A stretch of DNA of 64,000 bases from Podarcis raffonei (Eukaryota > Chordata > Lepidosauria > Squamata > Lacertidae). How positions within the stretch are numbered: the stretch's first letter is position 1; every line of letters begins with the position of its first letter. Under the pieces are notes generated by a model, which saw nothing but the letters and a program-made list of their open reading frames with translations, had not been told where the DNA came from and did no database searches. Below, piece after piece: positions 12,401-20,612 of the stretch. The position numbers and the translations under genes were made by a program. The stretch is taken from positions 1,498,001 through 1,562,000 of the forward strand of contig NC_070619.1 in assembly GCF_027172205.1 (NCBI RefSeq). Direction: 5' to 3'.

Positions 12401-15400
12401 AATAAGTTTTGAAATATAAAGATTGAGGTTTATAAGTTAAAATTGATTAAGTAAAATGAATTAGAGGAAACAAGGTAAAGTGTGGGGACAAAAATTTGCT
12501 GAGCTAAAAATTGGAATTGGAATACAAGAAGGGCAGGTGTGGGGAAGTCAAGGAAATTGGGTATGGAAAGTAAGTAATGTAAACTTTTTCAACTGTTGCT
12601 TTTTCTTTTTCTTTTCTTCTCTCTTTTTTCTTTTCTGTTTTTCTTTTATATTTTTTTGGAAATTTCAATAAATATATTTTTTAAAAAAATGATTGCCCTT
12701 TCCAAGCCAGTCTTTTGTTCAAGGCCTGAAAGGACACACCTGATCCAAAATATCCCAAACACCTAATTGGAACAATTAGCACTCGGCAGGCATGACTAAG
12801 TGGGAAAGATCTCAGCTCCCTCCTGATGGTGTTGTGACAGTGAGAAAACTCACCAACCACCAGAGACGTGTATCGTGTCCTCGGCTCAAAGGGGCATCTT
12901 CCCCTGCTTTCTACCACCTTGGACAGCAGCTTTAGCTTCCTATTGTCCATGACCTATTTGCAAACCAAGCAAAACCAAATGAGCAGAGCTTTTCTGTTTA
13001 GAGACAGCAGCCAAGGTGAGGCCACATTCCCTCAGGGGGCCACATGGCAGGGATGGAAGGGGCAAGAGGTGAGAAGGGGATGGGCCAATAGATGCAGGCC
13101 TCTCTGTTCAACCATCAGGACTCTCCTAGGTTGCCCCAGCCACTCAGGGCAGCTACCAGCAAAATATAAAAACACAATAAAGCATCAAGCACTTCTGCTA
13201 CTGAAAGCTTTGCTCAAAGAACAGGGTTTTAGCTGCCAGAGCTCCTTGCGCACTTTAAGAGTTAAAACCTAAGAGAAGTTACTCTGAAGTAGACATATAT
13301 GCTTTAAAGCAACATAAACAAATAAATAATGCTTTTAAGGGGAACAGAACTCACAGATCATAGAACATAGAATCATAGAATTGTAGAGTTGGAAGGGACC
13401 CCAAGGATCATCTAGTCCAGGGGTCTGCAACCTTTAAGACAAAAAGAGCTACTGGACCCGTTTCCAAAGAAAAAAAACCTGGGAGCTGCAAAACCATTGC
13501 GACATTTAAAACAAACATATCTCCGGAGCCGCGATCTGACAGCGGGCGGGAAGGTGACGTCGGGACGGTGCGTGACTAACGCACGCACCGTCCCCATGCG
13601 ACATCACAGCCAGTACAGCGCCCGCCACAGTGGGGAGTGTCGGGGCGCACAATGCACCTCCTCCCCTCGCTAGTATCCGCCCCGGAGCCGCGGCAAAGGT
13701 GTAAAAGAGCCACATGCGGCTCCGGAGCCGTGGGTTGCAGACCCCTGATCTAGTCCAAACCCCTGCAAAGCAGGAACCGAAGACCTCTTGGACCATTAGG
13801 GGATTGAGCCCATGACCTTGGCATCATTAGCACCATGAGCTAACCAACGGAGCTAACACAGGACGCTGCTTTTTACTGAGGCAAGTGGTCCAACTGGCCT
13901 AGTATCGCCCGCACAGACTGGTAGCAGCTATTCAGGGTTTTAGACAGGAAACTCTCCCAGCCCCAGCTGCAGGTGCCACTGGCGACTTGAACCTGGGGAC
14001 CTTCTACATTCAAGGCAGTTGCTCCCCCTCTGCGCTATGGCCCTCCCCCAACTACACTATATGAGAAAGGGGAGGTGTCAGGGTGCTGTTGACAGCTCCT
14101 GGCTGATTGCCCAGGAAAGCAGAAAGGCAGAGAAAACACAGGCTTTTTAGTTCTTTTTACTATTATTCCAGATGTCAAGGCAAGGCAACCAAGCACCTTT
14201 CAGTATCTAATGTGGCTCTGAATGAAGCTCCACACACAGGACACACCCCTTCTTCGTACTTCCCTGTTCATCAGACTCCTCCCCTCTCATACAGTTGCTG
14301 TTCAGGGCCACCTGCCTTCAGTCCCTCTGCTCTGCTATTCTCAGTGAACGCCTGGTTTGTGGGGAGGGAATGGGTTCTGGAAGTCTCCCCAGTGACAGCG
14401 CGTCAGTCAGCTGCTGCTTGGGCTCTGCCTGCTCAATGCTACCTAGATTCTCATCTCCCATTATTTCCCAACTTCTTCCCTCTTGTTCTTCCTCTGGGGT
14501 GTGCCCTGTGTCGAACCAGTCCTGTAGAGCTATACTATCTGCCCCTTCCTCCCCTCTGGAAAGCTCCTGGGGAGGTGGTCTCCATCCCTCCTCTGCGTCT
14601 GCCCAGTCCCTGACAGTGGGCACGATACCTATAGGTGTTCCACGAAGCGTATTTTGCAAACTTACCATGTAACGACAAGCAGGATTAAACGCATTGGTTC
14701 CGCAAACATATAAGCTGGTGGCATTTATCTTATGCAGAATGAGGATGTAATTCTGGCAATCTGCCTTTTTTATATAAAAAAAAGCACACAAAATGAAACA
14801 GTGGGGGGAAGGGGGAAACAGATCAAAAGCACACGTAGCTCTGAAAGCTATTCTGCTACTGGAGTTAAGCAGCCAAGTCTAGACTCAAAAGTCACCTGAC
14901 ATACAATACTGGAGATAGCAGGGATTTGTTCATTCATTCAAAGACTCAGCAACTCGCTGAGAGAGATGCCTTGGACAGCCGCTGCCCGTCAGGGTAGATG
15001 ATGGTGGTGATGATGATGATAATAATAATAATAATTCAATACGTACCCTGGACATCTGACTGGACAGCTTCCAACAGAATCAAAACACAGCAAAATATCA
15101 AACATTAAAAACTTACTGATATCCCTTCAGATATCTTGGGAAAGTCTTATGGTTGTTTATTTCCTTGACATCTGATGGGAGGGTGTCCCATCTTGCCACC
15201 CTCTACCCAGCTCCCTGTAACCTCACTTTTTGAAGTGAGGGAACTACCAGAAGGCCCTTGCTCCTTCAGGTCTATGGACCGAGGCCATTTAGGGCTTTAT
15301 AGGTCAGCACCAACATTTTGGATTTTGCTAGGAAATGTACCGGGAGCCAGTACATTAGAACTGGTGTTAGGGGCCGCTCCCAGTCACCAGTCTGGGTTAG

Positions 15401-17728
15401 ATGGACCAATGGTTTGACTTAGTGTGTAAGGCAGCTTCCTAAAACTGGTGAGGGTAAGATTTGCAGCCAGAGGTCCCAAATCTGCCTCCGGAGAGTTACC
15501 GTCTCCAGGGAGGGCAGTTGGAGTCCATTGATTGCACCCTGTTCCTGGACAGAGACCCACATTGCTAAAGTGACCCAGAAGCACCACGGCCAAGACCTAC
15601 TTTACTCTTTCCTCGTCGAAGGCACTCAAGCTTCCTGTTCTCTGGGGCAAACCAGGCCTCCTGGGAACCCAAAAGCAAATGAAACATTAAGATGAGTGAA
15701 CGGAGACTGCAGACCAATTCCATTTTCTACTTTATAGTCACCACTGCTTTTAGCTGAACACTTCCTGGGCTGGAAGTGGAAGTACTAGGCTTACTTTTGG
15801 GGGCAAAGTTGTTGAGCTTTTTTCTCAGTTTTTCCCAGAGCTGTTAAGCTTTTTCTGTTATGTTTTTGGGGCATATTCGCCCACCCATAGATGCTCTTCC
15901 AGCGGCTTGCCTTGCAAGGGGGCTCACTCGCATGCCACCAAGGCAGAAGGCTCCCCATCATCGCCAGGTAGAAGGATATCAGGTTAAGAGGAAAGACCTT
16001 CTCTCAGTCTGGAGAGCCACTGCCAGTCAGAGTAGACAATACTGCACTAAATGGACAAGTCATCTCACCCGGGGCAAGGCAGGTTCCTATTTTCCACCTC
16101 CCAGCCCTGACATAAAAAGCTTTTAAGTCAGGCTTTTTAAAAAAAAGTGAAAGAAAACAAGGGACTAGAAATAATCTGACAATTTGGTTTCTTTGCAAAA
16201 AGTCTCCTAAAAGACACACAAGTGTGAATATTTTAAACAATGAAATAATAAAAAAATTAATATTACATACCCTGGTTATTTCTTTAGAGATATCACTCAA
16301 GTCCAAAGCAAGGATATAGCCTTTGGCTCCCACATACAAAATGTTGGTTTCTTCGCTCAGGAAGAGGGTGGAAAAATGGGACAGTCCTTGTTTCCAAAAA
16401 ACGTTAAAATTCTCAGCTATAATAATAAGAATAACACTGCCTTTATTGCCAATGTACAACCTGTGTACAATGAAATATAAATGGAATATAAATGGAAGAG
16501 AGAAGACAAGACCTAAACATGACTTGAAAATGACTATGTGGGTATTTGCAGTCCACTTTCCCAAAAATGGCTTACAGTAATAGCATTAAAAATTAGCGAA
16601 CATTACTGTCACTATAATCATAATGATCTGATGTAGAATTATATAATTATATATCATATAATAATTCTTTCTGCTGCAAAACAGAGAGATTTACTTATAT
16701 AGTTTCTCTTGCATTGCTTTCTTTTGGTGGGTCTACTCCGTGTGGATCAAAGATCCAACCCTTTCCCTTTCCGTTTTGTTCCCTGCCAGGGGCATTTTAA
16801 AGTGGTAAATTGGACTACAGGTGATGGGGTTGAATCCAGACTAAGTGAGCTGCCCCAAGTTTCTCATGGAAATGCATGGGACTCAGGTTCTGCTGTGCCT
16901 AAATGTTCACATTGATTTTGGTGGGGCCCAAGTTCAACAAATGCAAGTCTCCAGATTCAACCTGATGTAAGTAAGTTAATTTTAGAATACAGAAGGGGCA
17001 ATACCCTATGTGGCCTCCAGCCTTTTATGGACCCAATCTCATGTGCCCTTACAGCGTTCTCACCTCAGGAGGAGCTTGTCCCTCCTACACTCCACCTCCA
17101 GCAAACATTTAGATTTCAAAAAGTACAAATTTTCCTGTTACATCACACCCACCACCACCTTGGCAACCTGCCAGTTCTGACCACTCCTGGGCGAGCAGAC
17201 AATTCTTAATAGCTCAGTACTTGGTTCCCCATTGTTCCTTAACAGCTAGCCTTAGCTAGCCTGGCCAGGTTGGTTTGCATAAACTAACCCATTAATTCCT
17301 TGCCTGGCACAATTCTGAAGCTTGTATTTTCCCTTCATATACAAATATAATCTGAATACTACATTTTATTACTTTCTAATATGCACTGTTACCCCAGCTA
17401 TAACAATAATGAAAATGATCTCTTCTAAGAAAATAAGAAGTTGCCCTGTTGTATCAGATCTCCCTAGCCCTGACTTTGTCAGCTGGTGCCCTCCAATTGA
17501 TGGGAGTTTTAGTCCAAAACCTCTGGAGGGCACCAGGTTGACAAAGGCTGACAGAGACCGACAGACTGCCTCAGCACCCTTTTCATTAACAATTGTTGTG
17601 GGACACCCACAGTGGTACACCACCGTTTTTCTTGGTACGCAGTCCAGAAGACCCTGTGTGTTGTTGAGTGACCGGATCGTTCCCCAGAGGGCAAGAAGGT
17701 GAAAGAAGGCTGTGATGACGCCCGACAT
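408..17728 (-). CDS. Class 4 semaphorin, N-terminal 13 coding exons (partial)
   Basis: Transmembrane guidance/immune ligand of the semaphorin family; class 4 members signal through plexins. Coding exons in gene order: 17611-17728, 16271-16416, 15601-15660, 14666-14764, 12854-12953, 9852-9962, 6439-6584, 5996-6171, 3869-4025, 3506-3731, 2669-2784, 1693-1859, 408-460. All junction phases agree and give 558 codons without a stop. Residues 1 to about 20 ([18 protein letters not shown]) form a signal peptide, followed by the class 4 VPRKT start. The sema domain carries [46 protein letters not shown] and PTPRPGACLN. The PSI domain has [11 protein letters not shown]. Ig, membrane and tail exons lie beyond the left edge. 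It resembles SEMA4A/B/D but matches none clearly; its position beside SUGP2 makes a SEMA4E-type paralogue possible (inference). The family call is firm, the paralogue is not. Confidence 0.95.
1114..1243. mobile_element. Palindromic hAT-like MITE (CAG..CTG ends)
   Basis: An inverted repeat of about 130 bp built from GGACTACAACTCCCA and its complement, ending in TTTCCCAAACTTGGG and AGTTTGGGC. Same family as the copies at 29495, 45101 and 49025. Target duplication unclear here. Confidence 0.7.
1693..1859 (-). CDS. Semaphorin exon: end of sema domain plus PSI module
   Basis: Starts after TTTCCAG and ends at GTGAGT. It encodes [19 protein letters not shown] and then the cysteine-rich PSI stretch [14 protein letters not shown], typical of class 4 semaphorins just before the Ig domain. 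The following exon (408-460) encodes [18 protein letters not shown], the usual linker to the Ig domain. Confidence 0.93.
1890..2010 (+). mobile_element. tRNA-Lys-like SINE with CR1-type 3' tail
   Basis: The head (GTAGCTCAGCTGG, then GAGCATGAGAGCCTTAATCT) resembles a tRNA-Lys body. The tail GTCCCTTCCAACTCTGATTC is the CR1 LINE 3' end that such SINEs borrow for retrotransposition. It overlaps the antisense side of a semaphorin intron, next to the PSI exon. Confidence 0.7.
2075..2265 (+). mobile_element. tRNA-derived SINE, second family
   Basis: Box-B-like GGTTCAAATCCCCA, then the body CCTGACCTACCTCACATGG and a tail running into AATGAATAAAATG. The same body occurs at 41330-41470 (plus) and 21190-21350 (minus). 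It is a dispersed SINE, not a tRNA gene. Confidence 0.65.
2965..3150 (-). mobile_element. L2/CR1-clade LINE 3' end
   Basis: Contains CAGCCACTCTGGGTGGCTTC, the AT-rich 3' UTR and GGGCTGCCTTCAGATGTCTT, shared by many copies here (for example 51370, 56365, 61740). Read on the minus strand it is the end of the reverse transcriptase ORF plus 3' UTR. Confidence 0.75.
5115..5688 (-). mobile_element. Old solo LTR or LTR fragment (ERV-like), reverse orientation
   Basis: On the minus strand it starts TGTTATAAGAATTCTAAGG and carries AATAAAGATCTGCC near its end. It aligns over most of its length with the split copy at 46638-48712, and its poly(A) region resembles the LTR at 44690. Diverged and old; it lies in a semaphorin intron. 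The lower boundary is approximate. Confidence 0.55.
5700..5975 (+). mobile_element. CR1/L3-type LINE 3' end
   Basis: Carries GATGGCTTTAAAAGAAACTC, CATGGAGGAGAAGGCTCTTG and the 3' end CAGCAGGCTGGCCTAGCAGT then CTTCTTATGTTCTTA, the hallmark of reptile CR1/L3-like LINE ends. It abuts semaphorin exon 5996-6171. Confidence 0.65.
6750..7095. mobile_element. Dispersed GATATATC-rich element, copy 1
   Basis: Repeats of GATATATC, TTGTGATATCGG, GACCTGGCAATATAT and GAAAACCAG, ending in CACCCAGCTCT. Related copies lie near 31995, 32905, 33836, 49340 and 62800. The middle motif (CATTGTGATATATCAGCATA) is repeated twice here, so this copy has an internal duplication. No ORF; I infer a non-autonomous DNA transposon. 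Confidence 0.6.
7106..7290 (+). mobile_element. CR1/L3-type LINE fragment
   Basis: CACCAACCTAGATGGTTTCA, CATGGCTACTAGTCATGATG and GGCTCTGCCCTTCCGCCACT are the 3' part of the same LINE type as 5700-5975. It is followed directly by BovB sequence. Confidence 0.55.
7316..7555 (+). mobile_element. BovB (RTE) LINE 3' end
   Basis: Encodes the C-terminal end of BovB reverse transcriptase (AAAAGACCCTGATGTTGGGA, GGAGGCAGTGGAAGACAGGA) and finishes with GAAGAGTCGGACATGACTAA and an ACAACAAC tail, the known BovB 3' terminus. 5'-truncated, diverged. Confidence 0.85.
8120..8440. promoter_or_regulatory. Candidate conserved non-coding element in a semaphorin intron
   Basis: Repeat-free AT-rich stretch with no open frame. 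It holds homeodomain-like cores (TTAATTAAA near 8148, GGATTAATTATC near 8264), a TALE-like CTGTCAA near 8239 and CTTAATCAC near 8290. Nothing similar occurs elsewhere in the window. Function is inferred from composition only. Confidence 0.35.
8540..8995. mobile_element. Composite LINE repeat: L2-like part plus CR1 3' tail
   Basis: The left part (TATTAAATTTGTATATTTCA, reverse orientation) is an L2-like 3' UTR. The right end GGGTTGGACTAGATGGCCC then ATGATTCTACG is a plus-strand CR1 3' end. The same order and junction recur at 37985-39262. Confidence 0.6.
9600..9835. promoter_or_regulatory. Candidate conserved element beside semaphorin exon 9852-9962
   Basis: Unique sequence next to the exon's donor side, with TTTAATTGCATGTGCAAA (octamer-like) near 9708 and CCATTAATTGGCG near 9797. 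No coding frame fits a splice pattern. Proposed regulatory role is inference. Confidence 0.3.
10637..12689 (+). mobile_element. Full-length non-autonomous LINE (HAL1-like) with 16-bp target duplication
   Basis: Flanked by identical TGATTGCCCTTTCCAA at 10621-10636 and 12690-12705, so the ends are exact. The 5' end is GC-rich (CTTCCGGGTTGGCGCCATC). One ORF follows, then an 88-bp tandem repeat at about 12310-12470, a C/T-rich tract (12598-12650), and ATAAATATATTTTTTAAAAAAA at the 3' end. There is no endonuclease or reverse transcriptase, so it must have been mobilised in trans. The L1-type assignment is inferred from the 5' UTR, poly(A) end and TSD length. Confidence 0.8.
11463..12131 (+). CDS. 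Intact 222-codon ORF of the HAL1-like element
   Basis: Begins [20 protein letters not shown] with leucines at heptad-like spacing (a possible short coiled coil, residues 5-35). A strongly acidic central part ([20 protein letters not shown]) and a basic C-terminus ([16 protein letters not shown]) follow. I see no L1 ORF1p RRM signature, zinc knuckle or enzymatic motif. Its position after a GC-rich 5' UTR matches ORF1 of L1-type elements. No stop or frameshift interrupts it. The protein family is not recognised. Confidence 0.6.
   Translation: MAVSGKILAELEKTFTLLGKLQEQTNVLTVNVTIMKGTVNKVAEPGKDMIQVPADEQGSVVVDPKILTAKQEKEFESIEEVFKEEYEDLKEKEGGAVMLQTIKESQRPVKLDIKENKNRMMKIWLEGKNGNWRDLLIWGSEDIWNTNLANVEFGAFGTFGLMRSKKPDLGSIVKYGGLAGRNMDLIGTELLRDSEFKIKDYKKNRQREIERQLSASDMRSPG
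13120..13275 (-). mobile_element. L2/CR1-clade LINE 3' fragment
   Basis: TGCCCCAGCCACTCAGGGCA then CAAAATATAAAAACACAATA, the AT-rich 3' UTR of the L2-like family in reverse orientation. Confidence 0.6.
13361..13862 (-). mobile_element. tRNA-Ile-like SINE with CR1 tail, split by a hAT element
   Basis: On the minus strand the head reads TTAGCTCCGTTGGTTAGCTC then ATGGTGCTAATGATGCCAAG, a clear tRNA-Ile relative. The tail (13371-13417) is the CR1 3' end with ATAGAATCATAGAATTGTAG. The SINE is interrupted at ATCTAGTC by the element at 13418-13747. It is a pseudo-tRNA retroposon, not a tRNA gene. Confidence 0.75.
13418..13747. mobile_element. Non-autonomous hAT element (330 bp) with perfect ends
   Basis: Termini CAGGGGTCTGCAACC and GGTTGCAGACCCCTG are exact inverted repeats, and ATCTAGTC is duplicated at 13410-13417 and 13748-13755 (8 bp, as for hAT). 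The interior is CpG-rich. It sits inside a CR1-tailed tRNA SINE, so it is younger than that SINE. Confidence 0.9.
13863..14050 (-). mobile_element. tRNA-derived SINE (third family)
   Basis: Minus strand reads GGCCATAGCGCAGAGGGGGA, then GTAGAAGGTCCCCAGGTTCA (box B) and a body ending CAGTTGGACCACTTGCCTCA. Related pieces lie at 52862 and 61125. Diverged copy. Confidence 0.65.
14076..14615 (-). mobile_element. LTR-like element, TGTCAGGG..CCCTGACA ends
   Basis: Inverted 8-bp termini starting TG and ending CA frame 540 bp. On the minus strand it encodes a short acidic stretch ([26 protein letters not shown]) echoed near 24340 and 50960. Flanking 5-mers (GGAGG, GTGGG) match only partly. It reads as an old solo LTR of an LTR element; the family is not certain. 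Confidence 0.45.
15025..15415 (-). mobile_element. L2/CR1-clade LINE 3' part
   Basis: Minus strand carries the end of the reverse-transcriptase ORF and the AT-rich 3' UTR. Plus-strand landmarks are TTCCTTGACATCTGATGGGA, GGCCATTTAGGGCTTTATAG and CCGGGAGCCAGT. Lies between semaphorin exons 14666-14764 and 15601-15660. Confidence 0.75.
17611..17728 (-). CDS. Semaphorin first coding exon (start codon, signal peptide)
   Basis: ATG at 17726-17728 opens a hydrophobic leader, then [13 protein letters not shown]. The exon ends one base into a codon at a GTGGGT donor. The next exon supplies two bases (CT), giving Ser and continuing [19 protein letters not shown]. Phase, leader and the conserved VPRKT motif all choose this start. 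Confidence 0.85.
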
Positions 17729-17869
17729 TTTGTTGCAGAGCCCTGCAATCTTTCCCGCGTTGGCTCAGTGGCCTTTAACAACCTGAGGTGCAAAAGACAC
17801 GTTTCATACGGCAATGTTTGCAGTCTCTGCGGTGGACTTTACAATAAACCCTAGACAATTTCTTTCTTT

Positions 17870-18425
17870 CTTATAATAATAATAACACATTTTTATTTAT
17901 ACCCCGCCCTCCCCGACCAGAGCCGGGCTCAGGGTGGCTAACACCAATAAAATTTCAATAAAACATAATGGGGGGGGGGGACAAACAAACAAACAACCAG
18001 TTTATTAAAATACGGGTTAAAATACAATTTAAAATGCAGCCTCATTTTAAAATTAGCCCATAGATCAAAACCCTAAGGGAAGGGAAACATAAGGGTCAGA
18101 CTGAGTCCAAACCAAAGGCCAGGCGGAACAGCTCTGTCTTGCAGGCCCTGCAGAAAGATGTCAAGTCCCGCAGGGCCCTAGTCTCTTGTGACAGAGAGTT
18201 CCACCAAGTCGGGGCCAGTACTGAAAAAGCCCTAGTTGAGACCAATCTAACCACCTTGCGGCTTGGGACCTCCAAAGTGTTGTCATTTGTGGACCTTAAG
18301 GTCCTCCGCGGGGTATAACAGGAGAGGCGGTCCCGTAGGTACGAGGGTCCTAAGCCGCATAGGGCTTTAAAGGTCAAAACCAGCACCTTAAACGTGACCC
18401 TGTACTCCACCAGGAGCCAGTGCAG
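17870..18425 (-). mobile_element. L2/CR1-clade LINE, distinct subfamily, open 125-codon fragment
   Basis: Minus strand encodes [20 protein letters not shown] and RAFSVLAPTWWNSL, the C-terminal region of L2-like reverse transcriptase. It differs from the main subfamily here in the RDLTSFCRACKTELF ending. The 3' UTR runs to an ATAATAATAAT tail at 17870. Confidence 0.75.
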
Positions 18426-18639
18426 CCAGTGCATTTGTATGTAAGCTGTGCATGGTTCTGTCCTGCCCCCCATTTTATCCTCACAAGAACCCAGTGAGGC
18501 AGATTCAGCTGAGAAACAGTGACTGGCTCAAGGGCAGCTAGGGAGCTTCAGGGCTGCGTGTGGATCCAAAGCCAGGTCTCCTGGGTCCTAGCCAACCTAT
18601 TATTACCTTTAGAACAGAGCCCTTACACACACACAAATA

Positions 18640-18945
18640 CCAATCACCATTTTTGCTTCTTAAATTGTGGCGTCCAGAACTGGACACAGGACTCCAGGTG
18701 TGATCTGACCTGCAGAACAGAGCAGGATTATGACTTCCCTTCATCAGGACACAAGACTTCTGGTGATGCAGCCTAGAATAGAATTCACTTTTCTTCCTGC
18801 TGCATCACACTGTTGATTCATGTTCAGCTTGTGGTCTACTAAGACGCCTAAATCCTTTTCACATCTACTACTGGCAAGCCAGGTGTCCCAGGGCTTATAT
18901 TTGTGCAGCTGGTTGGATACCATTTCCCAGAGGTATCCAACAAAT
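18640..18945 (-). mobile_element. CR1 LINE fragment
   Basis: GGCGTCCAGAACTGGACACA, CTCCAGGTGTGATCTGACC and GTTCAGCTTGTGGTCTACTA are the reverse complement of the CR1 reverse-transcriptase region. Strongly 5'-truncated. Confidence 0.7.
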
Positions 18946-18954
18946 TCCAATAAT

Positions 18955-19170
18955 AATAGTAGTAGTTGTAGTAGTAGTAGTAGTAATAATAATAATATAC
19001 CCCGCCCACTCTGGGCGGCTTATACTCAGAACAGACCCATAACATGGTTACAAGTGCCACATAAAACTCCTGCCACAGCTGAAGGAAGGCAACAATTTTA
19101 GCATGGTGACACCTGCACTTTGGAACTCCCTGCCTGTTGACTTCAAGCAGGCAACTCCACTGCACTCTTT
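18955..19170. repeat. TAG/TAA microsatellite with L2-like fragments
   Basis: (TAG)n/(TAA)n from about 18955 to 19000 runs into ATACCCCGCCCACTCTGGGC, the L2-like 3' end. A short internal L2-like piece follows (GCACTTTGGAACTCCCTGCC). Confidence 0.5.
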
Positions 19171-19490
19171 TTGTTTACAATAACCCTGTAAGATAAGCTG
19201 ACAAGCTAATGTAAAATACCGTATGTAATGTCAGGTAATGTAAGATAATACTGACAAAGTGTGTTTTAATCTCTTGCTGCTAGTGTTAATTACCTTTTGA
19301 AAGGTTTTAGTTGTTTGGAACCGTGCTTTATTGATCATAGCAATATTTTTTTGCAAACCACTTAGAGCTTATTCTTATTATTCTTTGTAAGTTTTGCAAT
19401 ACAAAATAAAGAACTGGGCCTAAGTTGTTGAATTTCATCTGAAGAGGTCTGACATGAGAGACAATCCTTGAATCCTACTGTTGCCACAAT

Positions 19491-19633
19491 AGGCGCTGTG
19501 GGTTAAACCACAGAGTCTAGGACTTGCCGATCAGAAGGTCGGCGGTTCGAATCCCCACGGCGGGGTGAGCTCCCGTTGCTCAGTCCCTGCTCCTGCCAAC
19601 CTAGCAGTTTGAAAGCACGTCAGAGTGCAAGGA
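19491..19633 (+). mobile_element. Sauria-type tRNA SINE, 3'-truncated
   Basis: GCGCTGTGGGTTAAACCACA, then AGGTCGGCGGTTCGAATCCC (box B) and CTGCTCCTGCCAACCTAGCA. It matches the 5' half of the full copy at 33445-33787 read on the minus strand. It stops at CGTCAGAGTGCAA. Confidence 0.88.
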
Positions 19634-19682
19634 ACCCTAGCCCCCCCATCACTTTGCAGTTTGTTTCTTTGTCCTGTAATGA

Positions 19683-19740
19683 CCCATATATATATATATA
19701 TATATGTACGTGTGTGTACACACACCCACACACACACCCC
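19683..19740. repeat. (TA)n/(CA)n microsatellite
   Basis: CATATATATATATATATA, TGTACGTGTGTGTAC, then ACACACCCACACACAC. A C-rich, proline-coding run follows to about 20230 without gene support. Confidence 0.9.
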
Positions 19741-20244
19741 CTCAGGACATCTCCCCTCCCCCCCCAAATATCCCCATATTAACTCTCCAAGGGCGTCTCC
19801 CCACAAAAAACAACGCCCTTCCTAGGAGAAAAGACACCCCAACCCCAAAATATTCCTCTCAGGAAACCCCCGCCCCCCACAATTCTCCTCAGGGCAGCCC
19901 CTCCCCTCCAATTTTACCAGCTCCCCCCCACGCCTCCGCCCCAAATTCTTCTCAGGATACCCTTATTTCATGCCTTGCCGGGGGGGGGGGCTGGACTAGA
20001 GGGCCTTTGGGGTCCCTTCCAGCTCCCCCCAATACAGCCCCCTCCCCAATTTCGCCCTTATCAACCCCACCTTTTTATTCACCTTCCACAAGCCCCCATT
20101 TTCTAGGTGCCCTCAGGCGCCCCCACTTTATTTTCAGCCCTCACCCCCACCCAATTATTAAACCTGCCAATATTATTATCATCAGGAATCCCCCCCCTCT
20201 TTTCCCTTCAGGTTCTCTGCCGGCTTCCCCCGCTCCCCCCTCCT

Positions 20245-20340
20245 CAAATTACCTGGCGGGGGAGGGGGAAACGGCCGGGGGGAGGCGCTTTTATACGCCC
20301 ACGTGACCTGCGCCCCCCACTTGGCCCCGCCCCTCCGAAC
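20245..20340 (-). promoter_or_regulatory. TATA/E-box/GC-box promoter, probably of the semaphorin gene
   Basis: On the minus strand in 5' to 3' order: GC box GGGGCGGGG (20325-20333), E-box CACGTG (20300-20305), TATAAAA (20289-20295). A CAG|GTAATT donor follows at 20252-20253. The order and spacing fit minus-strand transcription toward the semaphorin start codon at 17728. The surroundings (20200-20390) are very GC-rich. The link to the gene is inferred. Confidence 0.5.
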
Positions 20341-20511
20341 TCCGGGGCGAATAAAGGAGCTTCGGGGGGGCGACGCTCCAGGCTTCAGTTCTGGAATTCG
20401 AAACAATCCATCAGTCCATCCAATGGATTATTACCAATTGTTATTGGTAATAATTGGGGCCCCTCCACCCTACGCCAAGCTGCAGTTATGTATTTTGTAA
20501 TAACAATAAGT

Positions 20512-20612
20512 AAATAGTAGTAATAGTAATAGTAGTACTAGTAATAATAATAATAATCAGCAGCAGCAGCTTTGCAAGAAAGCAATCAATCAATCAATCA
20601 ATCAATCAATAG
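20512..20612. repeat. TAG/TAA and CAAT microsatellites
   Basis: Short TAG, TAA and CAG runs are followed by (CAAT)n near 20582-20612. Confidence 0.85.

Noticed and set aside
13790-13862. Possible tRNA-Ile gene
   Set aside because: The cloverleaf is damaged and continuous with a CR1-type tail, so it is a SINE head.
16004-16564. 186-codon minus frame around a semaphorin exon
   Set aside because: Only 16271-16416 is flanked by splice sites in the right phase; the rest is intron read-through.
19704-20306. 200-codon proline-rich plus frame
   Set aside because: It comes from a C-rich low-complexity tract after a CA microsatellite, with no splice or domain support.
20350-20356. AATAAA on the plus strand as a poly(A) signal
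   Set aside because: It lies in the GC-rich promoter block with no plus-strand gene ending there.
20582-20612. Short regular repeats suggesting a CRISPR-like array
   Set aside because: Simple CAAT microsatellite without spacers, in a vertebrate genome.
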